Source of the DNA: Limnohabitans sp.
GTDB lineage: Bacteria > Bacteroidota > Bacteroidia > Flavobacteriales > Flavobacteriaceae
DNA length: 33,071 nucleotides
NCBI GenBank assembly: GCA_030053945.1
Contig: JASGCW010000012.1
Span: forward strand, 1-33,071
Reading direction: 5' to 3'
Every line of letters starts with the position of its first letter. Within the stretch, counting starts at the first letter, position 1. Positions 23,962 through 32,011 of the stretch are shown in pieces. The notes under the pieces were generated by a model. That model saw only the letters and a program-made list of their open reading frames with translations. It made no database searches and was not told the DNA's origin. A program made the position numbers and the translations under genes.

Positions 23962-26115
23962 ATGAAAACATTATTTAAAATTCTAGTATTATTTATTTCA
24001 ATAACAAGTTTTTCGCAAACTACTATTTCTGGTAAGATAGTAGATAAAAAAGACAAACCTCTAGTAGGTGCAAATGTATTTGTGGAAGGTACTTATGATG
24101 GAGCAACTTCAGATGAAAAAGGAGAGTTTACTTTTCAAACTACCGAAAAAGGAAATCAAATACTGTCAATTTCCCAATTAGGGTTTGATGATTTGAAAAC
24201 ACCTATCGTAATTGAAACATATAAACCTATTACTTTCAAATTACGTCCTAATGTGAATACCTTAGATGCTGTTGTGATTACTGCGGGATCATTTAAAGCT
24301 GGTGATAACAGTAAAGTTTCAGCATTAAAACCGTTAGATATTGTTACTACTGCGGGAGCACTAGGTGATGTTGTAGGGGCATTACAAACATTGCCAGGAG
24401 CACAGGCAAATGCAGAAAGCGGCAGACTCTTAGTGCGCGGTGGTGATAGTGACGAAACCCAAACTTATATTGACGGTGTTCGCGTGGCGCAACCTTATGG
24501 AGTAACTCCAAATAACCTTCCTACACGTGGGCGTTTTTCTCCCTTTTTATTTAATGGAATGACTTTTTCAACAGGAGGGTATTCGGCAGAGTTTGGAGAT
24601 GCTTTATCAAGTGTTTTATTGATGAATTCTATTTCTGAGCCAGATCAAGATAAAACGGATATTTCTTTAATGACTGTTGGCGTAGGCTTTGGAAAAACAA
24701 AAAAATGGAAAACCAGTTCGTTGAGTGTAAACACTTCATATATCAATTTGAAACCATATCAGTGGATGGTACCTCAAAAAGTAGATTGGAACAGCCCGTT
24801 TCAAGGGGTATCAGGTGAAGCTATTTTTAGAAAAAAAATTGAAAAAGGATTGTTTAAACTTTATACGGCTTTTGATTATGCTACATTCGATTTGAATCAG
24901 GAGGATATTAATTATGTTTCTAAAATCAGGATTAACAATAAGAATAATAATTTTTATCTGAATTCTTCTTATAAGGTAAAAGTAGGGGAGGGTTGGACAA
25001 TTCAAACAGGTACAAGTTTGGGGTTAAACAATGTATATGTTGACTTGAATCAGGATAATTTAGAAAATCACGAAATAGCTTCGCATATTAAATTTAAGGT
25101 CGAAAAGAAATTATCAAATGCAATTAATACCGCTTTTGGAGTAGATTATTTCCATACAAATTTTGAGGAAAGTTTTACACCGTTTACAATGAGAAGTTTC
25201 AATTATGGATATAAGAATAATATTGGTGCTATTTTTTCGGAAACAGATTTCCTTTTTTCATCAGAATTTGCGTTGAAAGTTGGTGTTAGAGCTTTTCGAA
25301 ATGATTTGTTGAATAAAAATATAGTAGAGCCTAGAGCTTCTTTGGCTTATAAAATTTCAAAAAACAGTCAGTTTTCATTGGCATATGGAGATTTTCATCA
25401 AGCGCCTAAACAAGAGTATTTGAAATATTTTCAGAATTTGAATTTAGAAAATACGCAACATTATATTTTGAATTATATGTATTCTAAAGATAAAAGAACC
25501 TTGAGAGGAGAGTTGTATTATAAAAAATATGATGACTTAGTGAAGTTTAATTCCATTAGACCTGAATACAATAGTATCTATAACAATGATGGATTTGGAT
25601 ATGCGAAAGGAGTAGATATTTTTTGGCAAGACCGAAAATCAATCAAATATCTAGAATATTGGGTTTCGTATTCTTATATTGATAGTAAGAGAGATTATAG
25701 AAATTTCAGAGCCGAAGTACAACCTAATTTTGTAGCTAATCATACACTTTCTCTTGTGGGGAAATATTGGATTGACAAATGGAAATCACAGGTAAGTTTC
25801 ACTAATACTTTTGCATCTGGCAGACCATACAATGATCCAAATGAAGCGCAATTTATGAACGGAAGAACTAAAGCTTATAATAATTTAAGTTTAAGTTGGG
25901 CTTATTTGTTGACAACGCAAAAAATATTGTATTTCTCGGTTTCAAATGTTTTAGGGCGCGATAATATTTTTGGCTATCAGTATGCTAATACGCCAGATGT
26001 GAATGGTCAATTTCAAAGACAAGCAATAGGGCAACCAGCAGATCGATTTTTCTTTGTGGGATTCTTTTGGAGTATTAGTTCGGATAAAAAATCAAATCAG
26101 TTGGATAATCTTTAA
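23962..26115 (+). CDS. TonB-dependent outer-membrane receptor
   Basis: This is an outer-membrane beta-barrel transporter of 717 residues. After the signal peptide (1-18, ending TSFSQ) comes a carboxypeptidase-regulatory-like domain (about 19-95, ISGKIVDKKDKPLVGANVFV). A plug domain follows (about 120-225; GALQTLPGAQANAESGRLLV, then RGGDSDETQTYIDGVRV), and then a TonB-dependent barrel to the C-terminus (ADRFFFVGFFWSIS near the end). It lacks a SusD partner, so it is more likely a metal, siderophore or small-ligand receptor than a glycan SusC. The ligand is not determinable. Its promoter carries a LytTR-type operator, linking it to the regulator at 32012-32764. Confidence 0.93.
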   Translation: MKTLFKILVLFISITSFSQTTISGKIVDKKDKPLVGANVFVEGTYDGATSDEKGEFTFQTTEKGNQILSISQLGFDDLKTPIVIETYKPITFKLRPNVNTLDAVVITAGSFKAGDNSKVSALKPLDIVTTAGALGDVVGALQTLPGAQANAESGRLLVRGGDSDETQTYIDGVRVAQPYGVTPNNLPTRGRFSPFLFNGMTFSTGGYSAEFGDALSSVLLMNSISEPDQDKTDISLMTVGVGFGKTKKWKTSSLSVNTSYINLKPYQWMVPQKVDWNSPFQGVSGEAIFRKKIEKGLFKLYTAFDYATFDLNQEDINYVSKIRINNKNNNFYLNSSYKVKVGEGWTIQTGTSLGLNNVYVDLNQDNLENHEIASHIKFKVEKKLSNAINTAFGVDYFHTNFEESFTPFTMRSFNYGYKNNIGAIFSETDFLFSSEFALKVGVRAFRNDLLNKNIVEPRASLAYKISKNSQFSLAYGDFHQAPKQEYLKYFQNLNLENTQHYILNYMYSKDKRTLRGELYYKKYDDLVKFNSIRPEYNSIYNNDGFGYAKGVDIFWQDRKSIKYLEYWVSYSYIDSKRDYRNFRAEVQPNFVANHTLSLVGKYWIDKWKSQVSFTNTFASGRPYNDPNEAQFMNGRTKAYNNLSLSWAYLLTTQKILYFSVSNVLGRDNIFGYQYANTPDVNGQFQRQAIGQPADRFFFVGFFWSISSDKKSNQLDNL

Positions 26116-26282
26116 TTGGAAGTGAAAAGTGGGCAGTCGCAGTATTCAGTGTTCAGTGTTCAGAATTCAGTGGTCAGTTTACCCAGTATTCAGTTGTTCA
26201 GGGATAAGTAAATAGTGAGTAGTCATATGCTATTAGTTGATAGATTATTACCTTTTGCCTAATGGCTTTTTAACTAGAACAA

Positions 26283-26312
26283 ACATTTCATCCATCAAAA
26301 ACGACAGTTCGG
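26283..26312 (+). promoter_or_regulatory. LytTR-type operator upstream of the DUF2141 gene
   Basis: Direct repeats ACATTTCAT (26283-26291) and ACAGTTCGG (26304-26312) have a 21-bp period. The second is an exact match to the AgrA/LytTR half-site pattern. Flanking bases (TTCATCCAT, AAAAA) are also shared with the site at 23872-23901. Confidence 0.62.
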
Positions 26313-26345
26313 TAAGTATAAATTTTATAGGTAGTAGGTTCAAAG

Positions 26346-26353
26346 TAATTTTG
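26346..26353 (+). promoter_or_regulatory. -7 box of the DUF2141 gene promoter
   Basis: TAATTTTG matches TAnnTTTG, 42 bp downstream (start to start) of the second operator repeat, as at the TonB-dependent receptor promoter. No -33 element is visible. Confidence 0.65.
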
Positions 26354-26389
26354 GAGTATCAAATTAAATAAAACATCAAATCAAAAATT

Positions 26390-26803
26390 ATGAGAAAAAA
26401 TATTTTAGCATTTATAATGTTAGCAAGTGTAGGAGTTTTTGCTCAGGAGGCAAAAGTAAATTTGAAAATAAAAATTAGTGGTTTTAAAAACAACAACGGA
26501 AAAGTGATGGTGGGATTGTATGATTCTGAAGGTACTTTTTTGAAAAAATCGCTAAAAGGAGCAAAGGCAAAAATTGAAGGTAATTCCGCCTATGTAGTAT
26601 TTGAGGGCTTGACAAAGGGAGAATATGCATTTTCGCTTTTCCACGACGAGAATAATAACAACGAATTGGATAAAAACTTTATAGGTATACCTAAAGAAGA
26701 TTATGTAGCGTCTAATAATGCAAGAGGTATGATGGGACCTCCAAAGTATAATGATGCTAAGTTTAACTTAAGTCAAAGTAAAGAAATTCAAATTAAGTTT
26801 TAG
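26390..26803 (+). CDS. Exported DUF2141 family protein
   Basis: A signal peptide (residues 1-18, ending GVFAQ) is followed by a single DUF2141 domain of about 115 residues. The family marks are GKVMVGLYDSEGTFLKK, the central YVVFEGLTKGEYAFSLFHDE with NNNNELDKNFIGIPKEDYV, and the closing MMGPPKYNDAKFNLS. DUF2141 proteins are small beta-sandwich periplasmic or secreted proteins of unknown function. The gene shares a near-identical promoter and operator with the TonB-dependent receptor upstream, so the two are probably co-regulated and may work on the same ligand. Confidence 0.9.
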   Translation: MRKNILAFIMLASVGVFAQEAKVNLKIKISGFKNNNGKVMVGLYDSEGTFLKKSLKGAKAKIEGNSAYVVFEGLTKGEYAFSLFHDENNNNELDKNFIGIPKEDYVASNNARGMMGPPKYNDAKFNLSQSKEIQIKF

Positions 26804-26806
26804 GCA

Positions 26807-26848
26807 AGGAAGAGGGAAGAAGGAAGAGGGAAGAAGGAAGAGGGAAGA
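26807..26848 (+). repeat. 14-bp homopurine tandem repeat, three copies
   Basis: The unit AGGAAGAGGGAAGA occurs three times without a break. The strand is pure purine for over 40 bp, which can in principle form triplex structures. It lies between the DUF2141 gene and the TPR gene, just after the stop codon. Confidence 0.85.
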
Positions 26849-27055
26849 CAGAAGATGGAAGTTTAACTTTAAACATTGAACTTTAAACCTTGGAGGAAAT
26901 GCAGGAAGAAATTGTTTTCAATTTATATTATCATAGATTATTTAATCTCCCAAAGGTTGCTAAGCTTGTCGAAGCACCAACTCCCATCTTCAAGCTTCCA
27001 TCTTCCAGCCCTAAGAAATTACAAATAGTAAATAATAACAATAAACAATAAAATT

Positions 27056-27679
27056 ATGGTACGATTAATCACAACAGCATTATTATTAATTTGTTCAACA
27101 GTGTTTGGACAGCAAGGAAAATTTGAAGAAGGAATGGGAAAAGCCTTCGGAATTTGGAAAGAAGGAAAATCAGCAGAGGCATCAGCTTTCTTTGAGCGAA
27201 TAGCTTCGGCAGAAAAAACAAATTGGTTACCAGATTATTATGTGGCATTAATAAATTGCTTAGACGCATTTAATCCAGCTAACAAAGAAAAATCAACTTC
27301 GTTAATTGAAAAAGCACAAACAGCTTTAAATAGTGCTAGTGCAAAAAGTGCAAATAACGAAGAAATACACGTACTACAAGCTTTAATTTATACGGCTATT
27401 TTAGTACAAGATCCTATGACTAACGGTATGAAATATTCGTCTTTAACTATGACAGAATACGGTAAAGCATTGGCTATTAATCCTAACAATCCGAGAGCCG
27501 TTTTTGGTAAAGCCGAATTTGAATTGGGTGGTGCAAAATGGACGGGTGCAGATACTAAACCTATCTGTGCGGAAATAGCCCGTTCTATTGAACTTTTTAA
27601 TAACTTTAAGCCTGAATCACCATTTCATCCTAAATGGGGATTAGATAGAGCAAAACAAATTACAGCAAATTGTAAGTAA
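27056..27679 (+). CDS. Exported TPR-like protein, first gene of the signalling cluster
   Basis: This 207-residue protein has a signal peptide (residues 1-18, ending TVFGQ) and helical repeat features of the TPR type: MGKAFGIWKEGKSAEASAFF, a DYYVALINCLDAF helix, EEIHVLQALIYTAILV and SLTMTEYGKALAINPNNPRA with VFGKAEFELGGA. The function is unknown. The stop codon is 9 bp before the histidine kinase start, so it is most likely co-transcribed with the kinase and 2TM genes and could be a periplasmic input to the kinase. That role is an inference from position only. No LytTR-type operator was seen in the 250 bp before it. Confidence 0.8.
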   Translation: MVRLITTALLLICSTVFGQQGKFEEGMGKAFGIWKEGKSAEASAFFERIASAEKTNWLPDYYVALINCLDAFNPANKEKSTSLIEKAQTALNSASAKSANNEEIHVLQALIYTAILVQDPMTNGMKYSSLTMTEYGKALAINPNNPRAVFGKAEFELGGAKWTGADTKPICAEIARSIELFNNFKPESPFHPKWGLDRAKQITANCK

Positions 27680-27688
27680 TAATTTAAG

Positions 27689-29053
27689 ATGAGTATGGAC
27701 AACGATAAAATCATAACATTTAATAGTTTAAAAAAAGGTTTTAAAGCTTGTGTTGTAATAGCTTTAGTGTTAACTGTGGTTTTTTCCCTATTGCAAGCTA
27801 GACAATTTACCTATATGACTTTTTTAATAACGATGCTTATTTGTTTTACATACTCATTTGGTATTGGATTTGGATTAGGCGTCATAAATCATTTTCTAGA
27901 TAAAAAATGGAATTGGTTAGAGCATACAAATAACAGAGTTTACGCAGGTATTATAGCTTCAGTTTTATATACAATACCTTCAGTTTTAATAATCAATTAC
28001 TGGACTTTTATTATAATTCAACATAAAGAGGAGAGTACTTTTTTTGACAATCAAATGATTTGGGTGCACTTTTTTTATGTTATACTCTCCTTGTGTGTTT
28101 CTTTATTTATGCATGCAAGAAGTTTTATGATTAATTGGAAAAATACTGCTAAAAAAGAAGTTACAGAACAAAAAATAATTGCTGGAACGGCTTCGGCTAA
28201 GTTTGAAACCTTAAAAAATCAAATTGATCCCCATTTTTTATTCAATAGTTTGAATGTGTTAAGTTCATTGATAGAAGAAAATCCTGATACAGCACAAAGG
28301 TTTACCACTTCGTTATCAAAAATATATCGATATGTGCTTGAGCAGAAAGACAAAGAATTAATTTCAGTAGAAGAAGAGCTTCAGTTTGCAAAAACATATA
28401 TGAATTTGCTTAAGATGCGTTTCGAAAATAGTATCACATTTGAGCTTCCAACAGATTTTAATAATCCAGAAGCTAAAGTGGTACCATTGTCATTACAGTT
28501 GCTTTTAGAGAACACAATCAAGCACAATGTTGTTAGCGAACAACGACCGCTGCACATCCGAATTTATGTTGAAAATAATTATTTAGTTGTTGAAAATAAC
28601 CTGCAAAAGAAAGAAGTTTTGCAAGATAGAAGAGGAGTAGGATTACAAAACATTGTAAACCGATATGGTTTAATTTCTGAACGAAAAGTTTTAATTGAAG
28701 AAACTAAGGAATTTTTCAGAGTAATGATTCCAATTTTAACCAAACAAATTGCATTTATGGAAAGTCAAAATATATATAATGAAAATATGGCTTATATGAG
28801 AGCCAAAGAGCGTGTAGAAAAACTAAAAGGTTTTTATGGAAATTTAATTTCATATTGTTGTGTTATTCCTGTTTTAATCTTTATTAATTTGAATACTTCA
28901 CATTTTCACTGGTTTTGGTTTCCTATGCTTGGTTGGGGAATGGGACTTTTCTTTCACGCTCTAGAAACGTTTGGTTATGGTAAAGGTTGGGAAGAAAGAA
29001 AAATAAATGAAATTCTAAGAAAACAAGAAGAGTCTAATAATAAATGGAATTAG
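27689..29053 (+). CDS. LytS-type histidine kinase with C-terminal 2TM domain
   Basis: This 454-residue membrane kinase has four predicted membrane segments in the N-terminal part (about 20-35, 43-65, 85-110, 124-145). A HisKA-like (His_kinase, LytS/YehU type) domain follows with the phospho-acceptor in QIDPHFLFNSLNVLSS (His182). The ATPase domain has an N-box LLENTIKHN (272-280) and a G-box RRGVGLQNIVNRYG (314-327). After the kinase core comes a 2TM domain (about 370-445; RVEKLKGFYGNLISY, GWGMGLFFHAL, GWEERKINEIL). No extracellular sensor domain is present, so input probably comes through the membrane parts. The likely partner is the LytTR regulator at 32012. Confidence 0.93.
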   Translation: MSMDNDKIITFNSLKKGFKACVVIALVLTVVFSLLQARQFTYMTFLITMLICFTYSFGIGFGLGVINHFLDKKWNWLEHTNNRVYAGIIASVLYTIPSVLIINYWTFIIIQHKEESTFFDNQMIWVHFFYVILSLCVSLFMHARSFMINWKNTAKKEVTEQKIIAGTASAKFETLKNQIDPHFLFNSLNVLSSLIEENPDTAQRFTTSLSKIYRYVLEQKDKELISVEEELQFAKTYMNLLKMRFENSITFELPTDFNNPEAKVVPLSLQLLLENTIKHNVVSEQRPLHIRIYVENNYLVVENNLQKKEVLQDRRGVGLQNIVNRYGLISERKVLIEETKEFFRVMIPILTKQIAFMESQNIYNENMAYMRAKERVEKLKGFYGNLISYCCVIPVLIFINLNTSHFHWFWFPMLGWGMGLFFHALETFGYGKGWEERKINEILRKQEESNNKWN

Positions 29054-29055
29054 TT

Positions 29056-29379
29056 ATGGAAAATGGTAAGACATCAGAACAAATTGCTTTAGAATTAGCT
29101 AAAGAGCGAGTTCAAAGAATGAAGAAATTTTATGACCATTCTTTTATATATATAATAGGTCTAGGAATTTATTTTGCTAAAACATATTTAGGTGCACCAC
29201 TCAATTTTTTTCCTATTCGTTATATAAATGAAACTTTTATGTGGTGTTGGACTTTTGTTTTTGCAATACAAGGAATAAAATTATTTTTTATTGAAAATGT
29301 ATTAGGAGCAAATTGGGAGAAAAACCAGTTGAAAAAAGAAATGGAAAGAGAAAGTGAAGTAACAAATAAATGGGAATAA
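29056..29379 (+). CDS. 2TM-domain membrane protein 1
   Basis: This is a stand-alone 2TM-domain protein of 107 residues, taking the ATG at 29056; an ATG at 29044 overlaps the kinase stop. It has the motif ALELAKERVQRMKKFYDHSF, two hydrophobic segments (about 30-50 and 65-90), and the closing GANWEKNQLKKEMER and TNKWE. It is the most diverged of the set: GFYGH is replaced by KFYDH, and the middle is shorter on Trp/Gly. It starts 2 bp after the kinase stop, so it is translationally close to the kinase. It probably sits in the inner membrane beside the kinase. Confidence 0.87.
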   Translation: MENGKTSEQIALELAKERVQRMKKFYDHSFIYIIGLGIYFAKTYLGAPLNFFPIRYINETFMWCWTFVFAIQGIKLFFIENVLGANWEKNQLKKEMERESEVTNKWE

Positions 29380-29381
29380 TT

Positions 29382-29690
29382 ATGGAAAATATAGATAACT
29401 CCGAATTTGAAAGATATCAACGTGCTAAGAAAAGAGTTGATGAGATAAAAGGTTTTTATGGGCATCTGACTTCATATATTTGTGTAATGTTATTTTTTGT
29501 GTTCATCAACCTAAAGTATTCTCCTGAACATATTTGGTTTTTTTGGCCTATGTCAGGTTGGGGAATAGGTCTTTTTTTTCACGGAGCTAGAGTGTTTAAC
29601 TTGCTTTCATTTTTAGGTAAGGACTGGGAAGAACGTAAAATTCAAGAGTTTTTAGAAGAAGAAAAAAGAAATCAAAACAAATATCAGTAA
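29382..29690 (+). CDS. 2TM-domain membrane protein 2
   Basis: This is a stand-alone 2TM-domain protein of 102 residues (ATG 29382; an ATG at 29370 overlaps the previous gene). It is the closest match to the kinase's own C-terminal domain: RAKKRVDEIKGFYGHLTSYI, two membrane segments, MSGWGIGLFFHGARVF and GKDWEERKIQEFLEEE. The DNA around the start repeats that of the gene before (TTATGGAAAAT after a short TGGRAATAATT-type spacer), which points to tandem duplication. The family's function is unknown; linkage to a LytS kinase is the main clue. Confidence 0.9.
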   Translation: MENIDNSEFERYQRAKKRVDEIKGFYGHLTSYICVMLFFVFINLKYSPEHIWFFWPMSGWGIGLFFHGARVFNLLSFLGKDWEERKIQEFLEEEKRNQNKYQ

Positions 29691-29691
29691 A

Positions 29692-30060
29692 ATGAGTATC
29701 GAGAGTAGAAGACAAAGAAGAGCGGAGCGTAGAAGGATAAAAGATTTTGTTCCTTCAACTCCTGAAGAAGCAAAATATCATAGTGCTTTACAACGAGTAA
29801 AAAAAATAAAAGGTTTTTATACCCACGCTATGGTTTTTGTAGTGATTAATACTATGATTGTGATTTTAAATATTCAGAATCTTGATAAAGGAGAGACGTA
29901 CTTTCAGGTTAAAAATTTTCTTACATTTTTTTTCTGGGGAATTGGTTTGTTAGTTCACGGCTTGTCGGTTTTTTTGCCTGAGATGATTTTTGGTCAAAAC
30001 TGGGAAGAACGTAAAATTCAAGAGTTAATGGAGAAAGATAAAAATAATAAGTGGGAATAA
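29692..30060 (+). CDS. 2TM-domain membrane protein 3
   Basis: This third stand-alone 2TM-domain protein of 122 residues has a basic N-terminal extension (SRRQRRAERRRIKDFVPSTP) absent from its siblings. The domain follows: ALQRVKKIKGFYTHAMVFVV, a second membrane segment (FLTFFFWGIGLLVHGLSVF) and GQNWEERKIQELMEKD. A 25-bp-plus nucleotide identity with the previous gene (TGGGAAGAACGTAAAATTCA at 29627 and 30001) supports recent duplication. It starts 1 bp after the previous stop, and the acetyltransferase gene starts 1 bp after its own. Confidence 0.9.
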   Translation: MSIESRRQRRAERRRIKDFVPSTPEEAKYHSALQRVKKIKGFYTHAMVFVVINTMIVILNIQNLDKGETYFQVKNFLTFFFWGIGLLVHGLSVFLPEMIFGQNWEERKIQELMEKDKNNKWE

Positions 30061-30061
30061 A

Positions 30062-30502
30062 ATGATTGAAGAAGAATTGTCATTAAAGAATATTGATTCG
30101 TTTATCAAACTTGTTTTAGAACTTTGGAATGATTGTGATTATGAAGAAGAATATGACAATTACAAACAAATTATTGGCTTAAAAAATCAAATTTGTTATT
30201 TGGTTAAAGATCAAGAAAATTATTTTGCATTTATTCATATAACAACTCGTAACGAATATGTTGAAGGAGCTGAAAGTTCTCCAGTAGCATACATAGAAGG
30301 AATTTATGTAAAACCTAATCATCAAGGAAATGGTGTTGCCAGAAAATTAGTAGCATTAGCTGAAAATTGGGCAAAACAAAAAGGATTAACTCAAATTGCA
30401 TCAGACACTGATATTTCTAATATTCCTAGTATTGATTTTCATAAAAGATTGGGATTTATAGAAGTGGAAAGAGTAGTTTGCTTTATAAAGGATTTGTACT
30501 GA
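30062..30502 (+). CDS. AAC(6')-like aminoglycoside N-acetyltransferase (GNAT)
   Basis: This GNAT acetyltransferase of 146 residues resembles aminoglycoside 6'-N-acetyltransferases of the AAC(6')-I group. Shared features are the early LWND/LWSD-type motif (LELWNDCDYEEE), the central NEYVEGAESSPVAYIEGIYV, the acetyl-CoA-binding loop KPNHQGNGVARKLVALAENW with AKQKG, and the end SIDFHKRLGFIEVERVVCFI. Length matches the group (about 145). I judge it AAC(6')-like; whether it really modifies aminoglycosides is unknown. It lies 1 bp after the last 2TM gene and its end overlaps the region before the glycosyltransferase start, so it is part of the signalling operon rather than a separate cassette. Confidence 0.8.
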   Translation: MIEEELSLKNIDSFIKLVLELWNDCDYEEEYDNYKQIIGLKNQICYLVKDQENYFAFIHITTRNEYVEGAESSPVAYIEGIYVKPNHQGNGVARKLVALAENWAKQKGLTQIASDTDISNIPSIDFHKRLGFIEVERVVCFIKDLY

Positions 30503-30510
30503 TTACTGAT

Positions 30511-31998
30511 ATGAAAAAATATTACCCACTAATTTTTACTTTTTTAGCTATTAAATTAATAATTCATCTTATTGGAAATCAGAATTATGGTTTTCATCGA
30601 GATGAATTATTGCATCTTTCGGTTAGTGAAAAGTTAGCTTGGGGTTATTTTGAATTTCCGCCTTTCATTGCATTTGTTGGCAAATTGTCTTATTGGTTGT
30701 TCGATTATAATCTTTTAGGAGTCAGAATGTTTTCAACATTGGCTGGATTGGGAATGATGTATTTAATGTTTCTGACTGTTTTAGAATTAGAAGGTAAAAA
30801 GAAAGCCGTTATCTTATCTGGAGTTACATTTTTAATCTTTTTAGCTTTTTTTAGAAACCATTGTTTGTTTCAACCCGTGGCTTTCGATCAATTTTTCTTG
30901 ACACTTGCTTTTTATTTGTTGGTTAAATATTTAAAATCTTCAAAAGAAAGTTTCTTAATTTGGATAGGGATTGTAGCGGGATTTGGATTTCTAAACAAAT
31001 ACACTTTTGGGGTATTTCTTTTTGGAATTATAATTGGATTGTTTTTTACTCAAGGCAAGAAATTGTTGACAAATAAGCAAATTTACATTGCAGGATTGTT
31101 TTTTTTAATAATGATTTTGCCTAATCTTATCTGGCAGTATCGGCACGATTTTCCTTTATTTCTCCATTTACAAAAATTAAAAGAAAGTCAGTTAAATGAT
31201 CTAGGGCCATTTGATTTTGTGATAGAACAACTGAAGTCACCTTTCACTTTAATAGTGGTGCTTTTTGGATTATATGGGTTATTTTTTAAAGCAGAACTTA
31301 AATCATTTAAAAGTATCGGGATTGCAACGATTGTCATTTTCTTCGCAATGTGGTTTTTACAATCAAAAGGCTATTACTTTTTTTCAGTATACCCAGTTTT
31401 GTTTGCTATTGGAGCAGTTGTTATGGAAGACGTTTTAAAAAATAAGACCTATGTTTATTATGGATTTATAGGAATTGTAAGCACACTAACTATTTTCTTT
31501 TTACCCGATGCCATTCCGATTTTACCAATTGATAAATATATAGAATATAAAAAAATAGGACCAAATGAAGCAGGGAGATATGAGCTAACCAGTGATTATG
31601 CAGATATGTTTGGTTGGGAGGAACAAGTGAAACTAGTAGATAGTGTTTACAAATCATTACCGAAGAATGTTCAGAGTAAAACATCAATTTACGCTGAAAA
31701 TTACGGCGAAGCGGGAGCAATTACTATTTTAGGAAGGAAATATAATTTGCCTAAACCAATTTGTTCACACGGAAGTTTTTGGACATTCGGTGCTGGGAAA
31801 AAGTCTGAAAATTATATAACTTTAGGCTTGGAAAAAGAGGTGGTTGAAGATTTATTTCAAGAACAAAAGCTGATAAGAACAATTCATCATAAATATGCTA
31901 TAGATGAGGAAAATAATATTCCAGTATATTTTTGTAGCACACCAAAGAAAGACATACAAGCCAATTGGTTTAAACTTGAAAAATACGTTTTTGATTAA
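30511..31998 (+). CDS. GT39-type membrane glycosyltransferase
   Basis: This is a polytopic membrane protein of 495 residues (from ATG 30511; a TTG at 30478 would overlap the previous gene). It resembles the ArnT/PMT (GT39, GT-C fold) family: the conserved acidic loop YGFHRDELLHLSVSEKLAWG after the first membrane helix, then about nine to ten further helices, and a soluble C-terminal domain of about 140 residues. Such enzymes transfer sugars from polyprenyl-phosphate carriers to proteins or lipids on the outer face of the inner membrane. The acceptor is unknown. Position between the acetyltransferase and the LytTR regulator suggests co-expression. Confidence 0.85.
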   Translation: MKKYYPLIFTFLAIKLIIHLIGNQNYGFHRDELLHLSVSEKLAWGYFEFPPFIAFVGKLSYWLFDYNLLGVRMFSTLAGLGMMYLMFLTVLELEGKKKAVILSGVTFLIFLAFFRNHCLFQPVAFDQFFLTLAFYLLVKYLKSSKESFLIWIGIVAGFGFLNKYTFGVFLFGIIIGLFFTQGKKLLTNKQIYIAGLFFLIMILPNLIWQYRHDFPLFLHLQKLKESQLNDLGPFDFVIEQLKSPFTLIVVLFGLYGLFFKAELKSFKSIGIATIVIFFAMWFLQSKGYYFFSVYPVLFAIGAVVMEDVLKNKTYVYYGFIGIVSTLTIFFLPDAIPILPIDKYIEYKKIGPNEAGRYELTSDYADMFGWEEQVKLVDSVYKSLPKNVQSKTSIYAENYGEAGAITILGRKYNLPKPICSHGSFWTFGAGKKSENYITLGLEKEVVEDLFQEQKLIRTIHHKYAIDEENNIPVYFCSTPKKDIQANWFKLEKYVFD

Positions 31999-32011
31999 AT
32001 AAATAGATATA

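Noticed and set aside
23962..26115. SusC-type glycan receptor
   Set aside because: There is no SusD gene and the length of 717 is short for SusC (about 1,000); a general TonB-dependent receptor fits better.
26804..27055. A third LytTR-type operator upstream of the TPR-kinase operon
   Set aside because: No pair of ACAnTTC-type repeats with a 21-bp period was found by eye in this gap.
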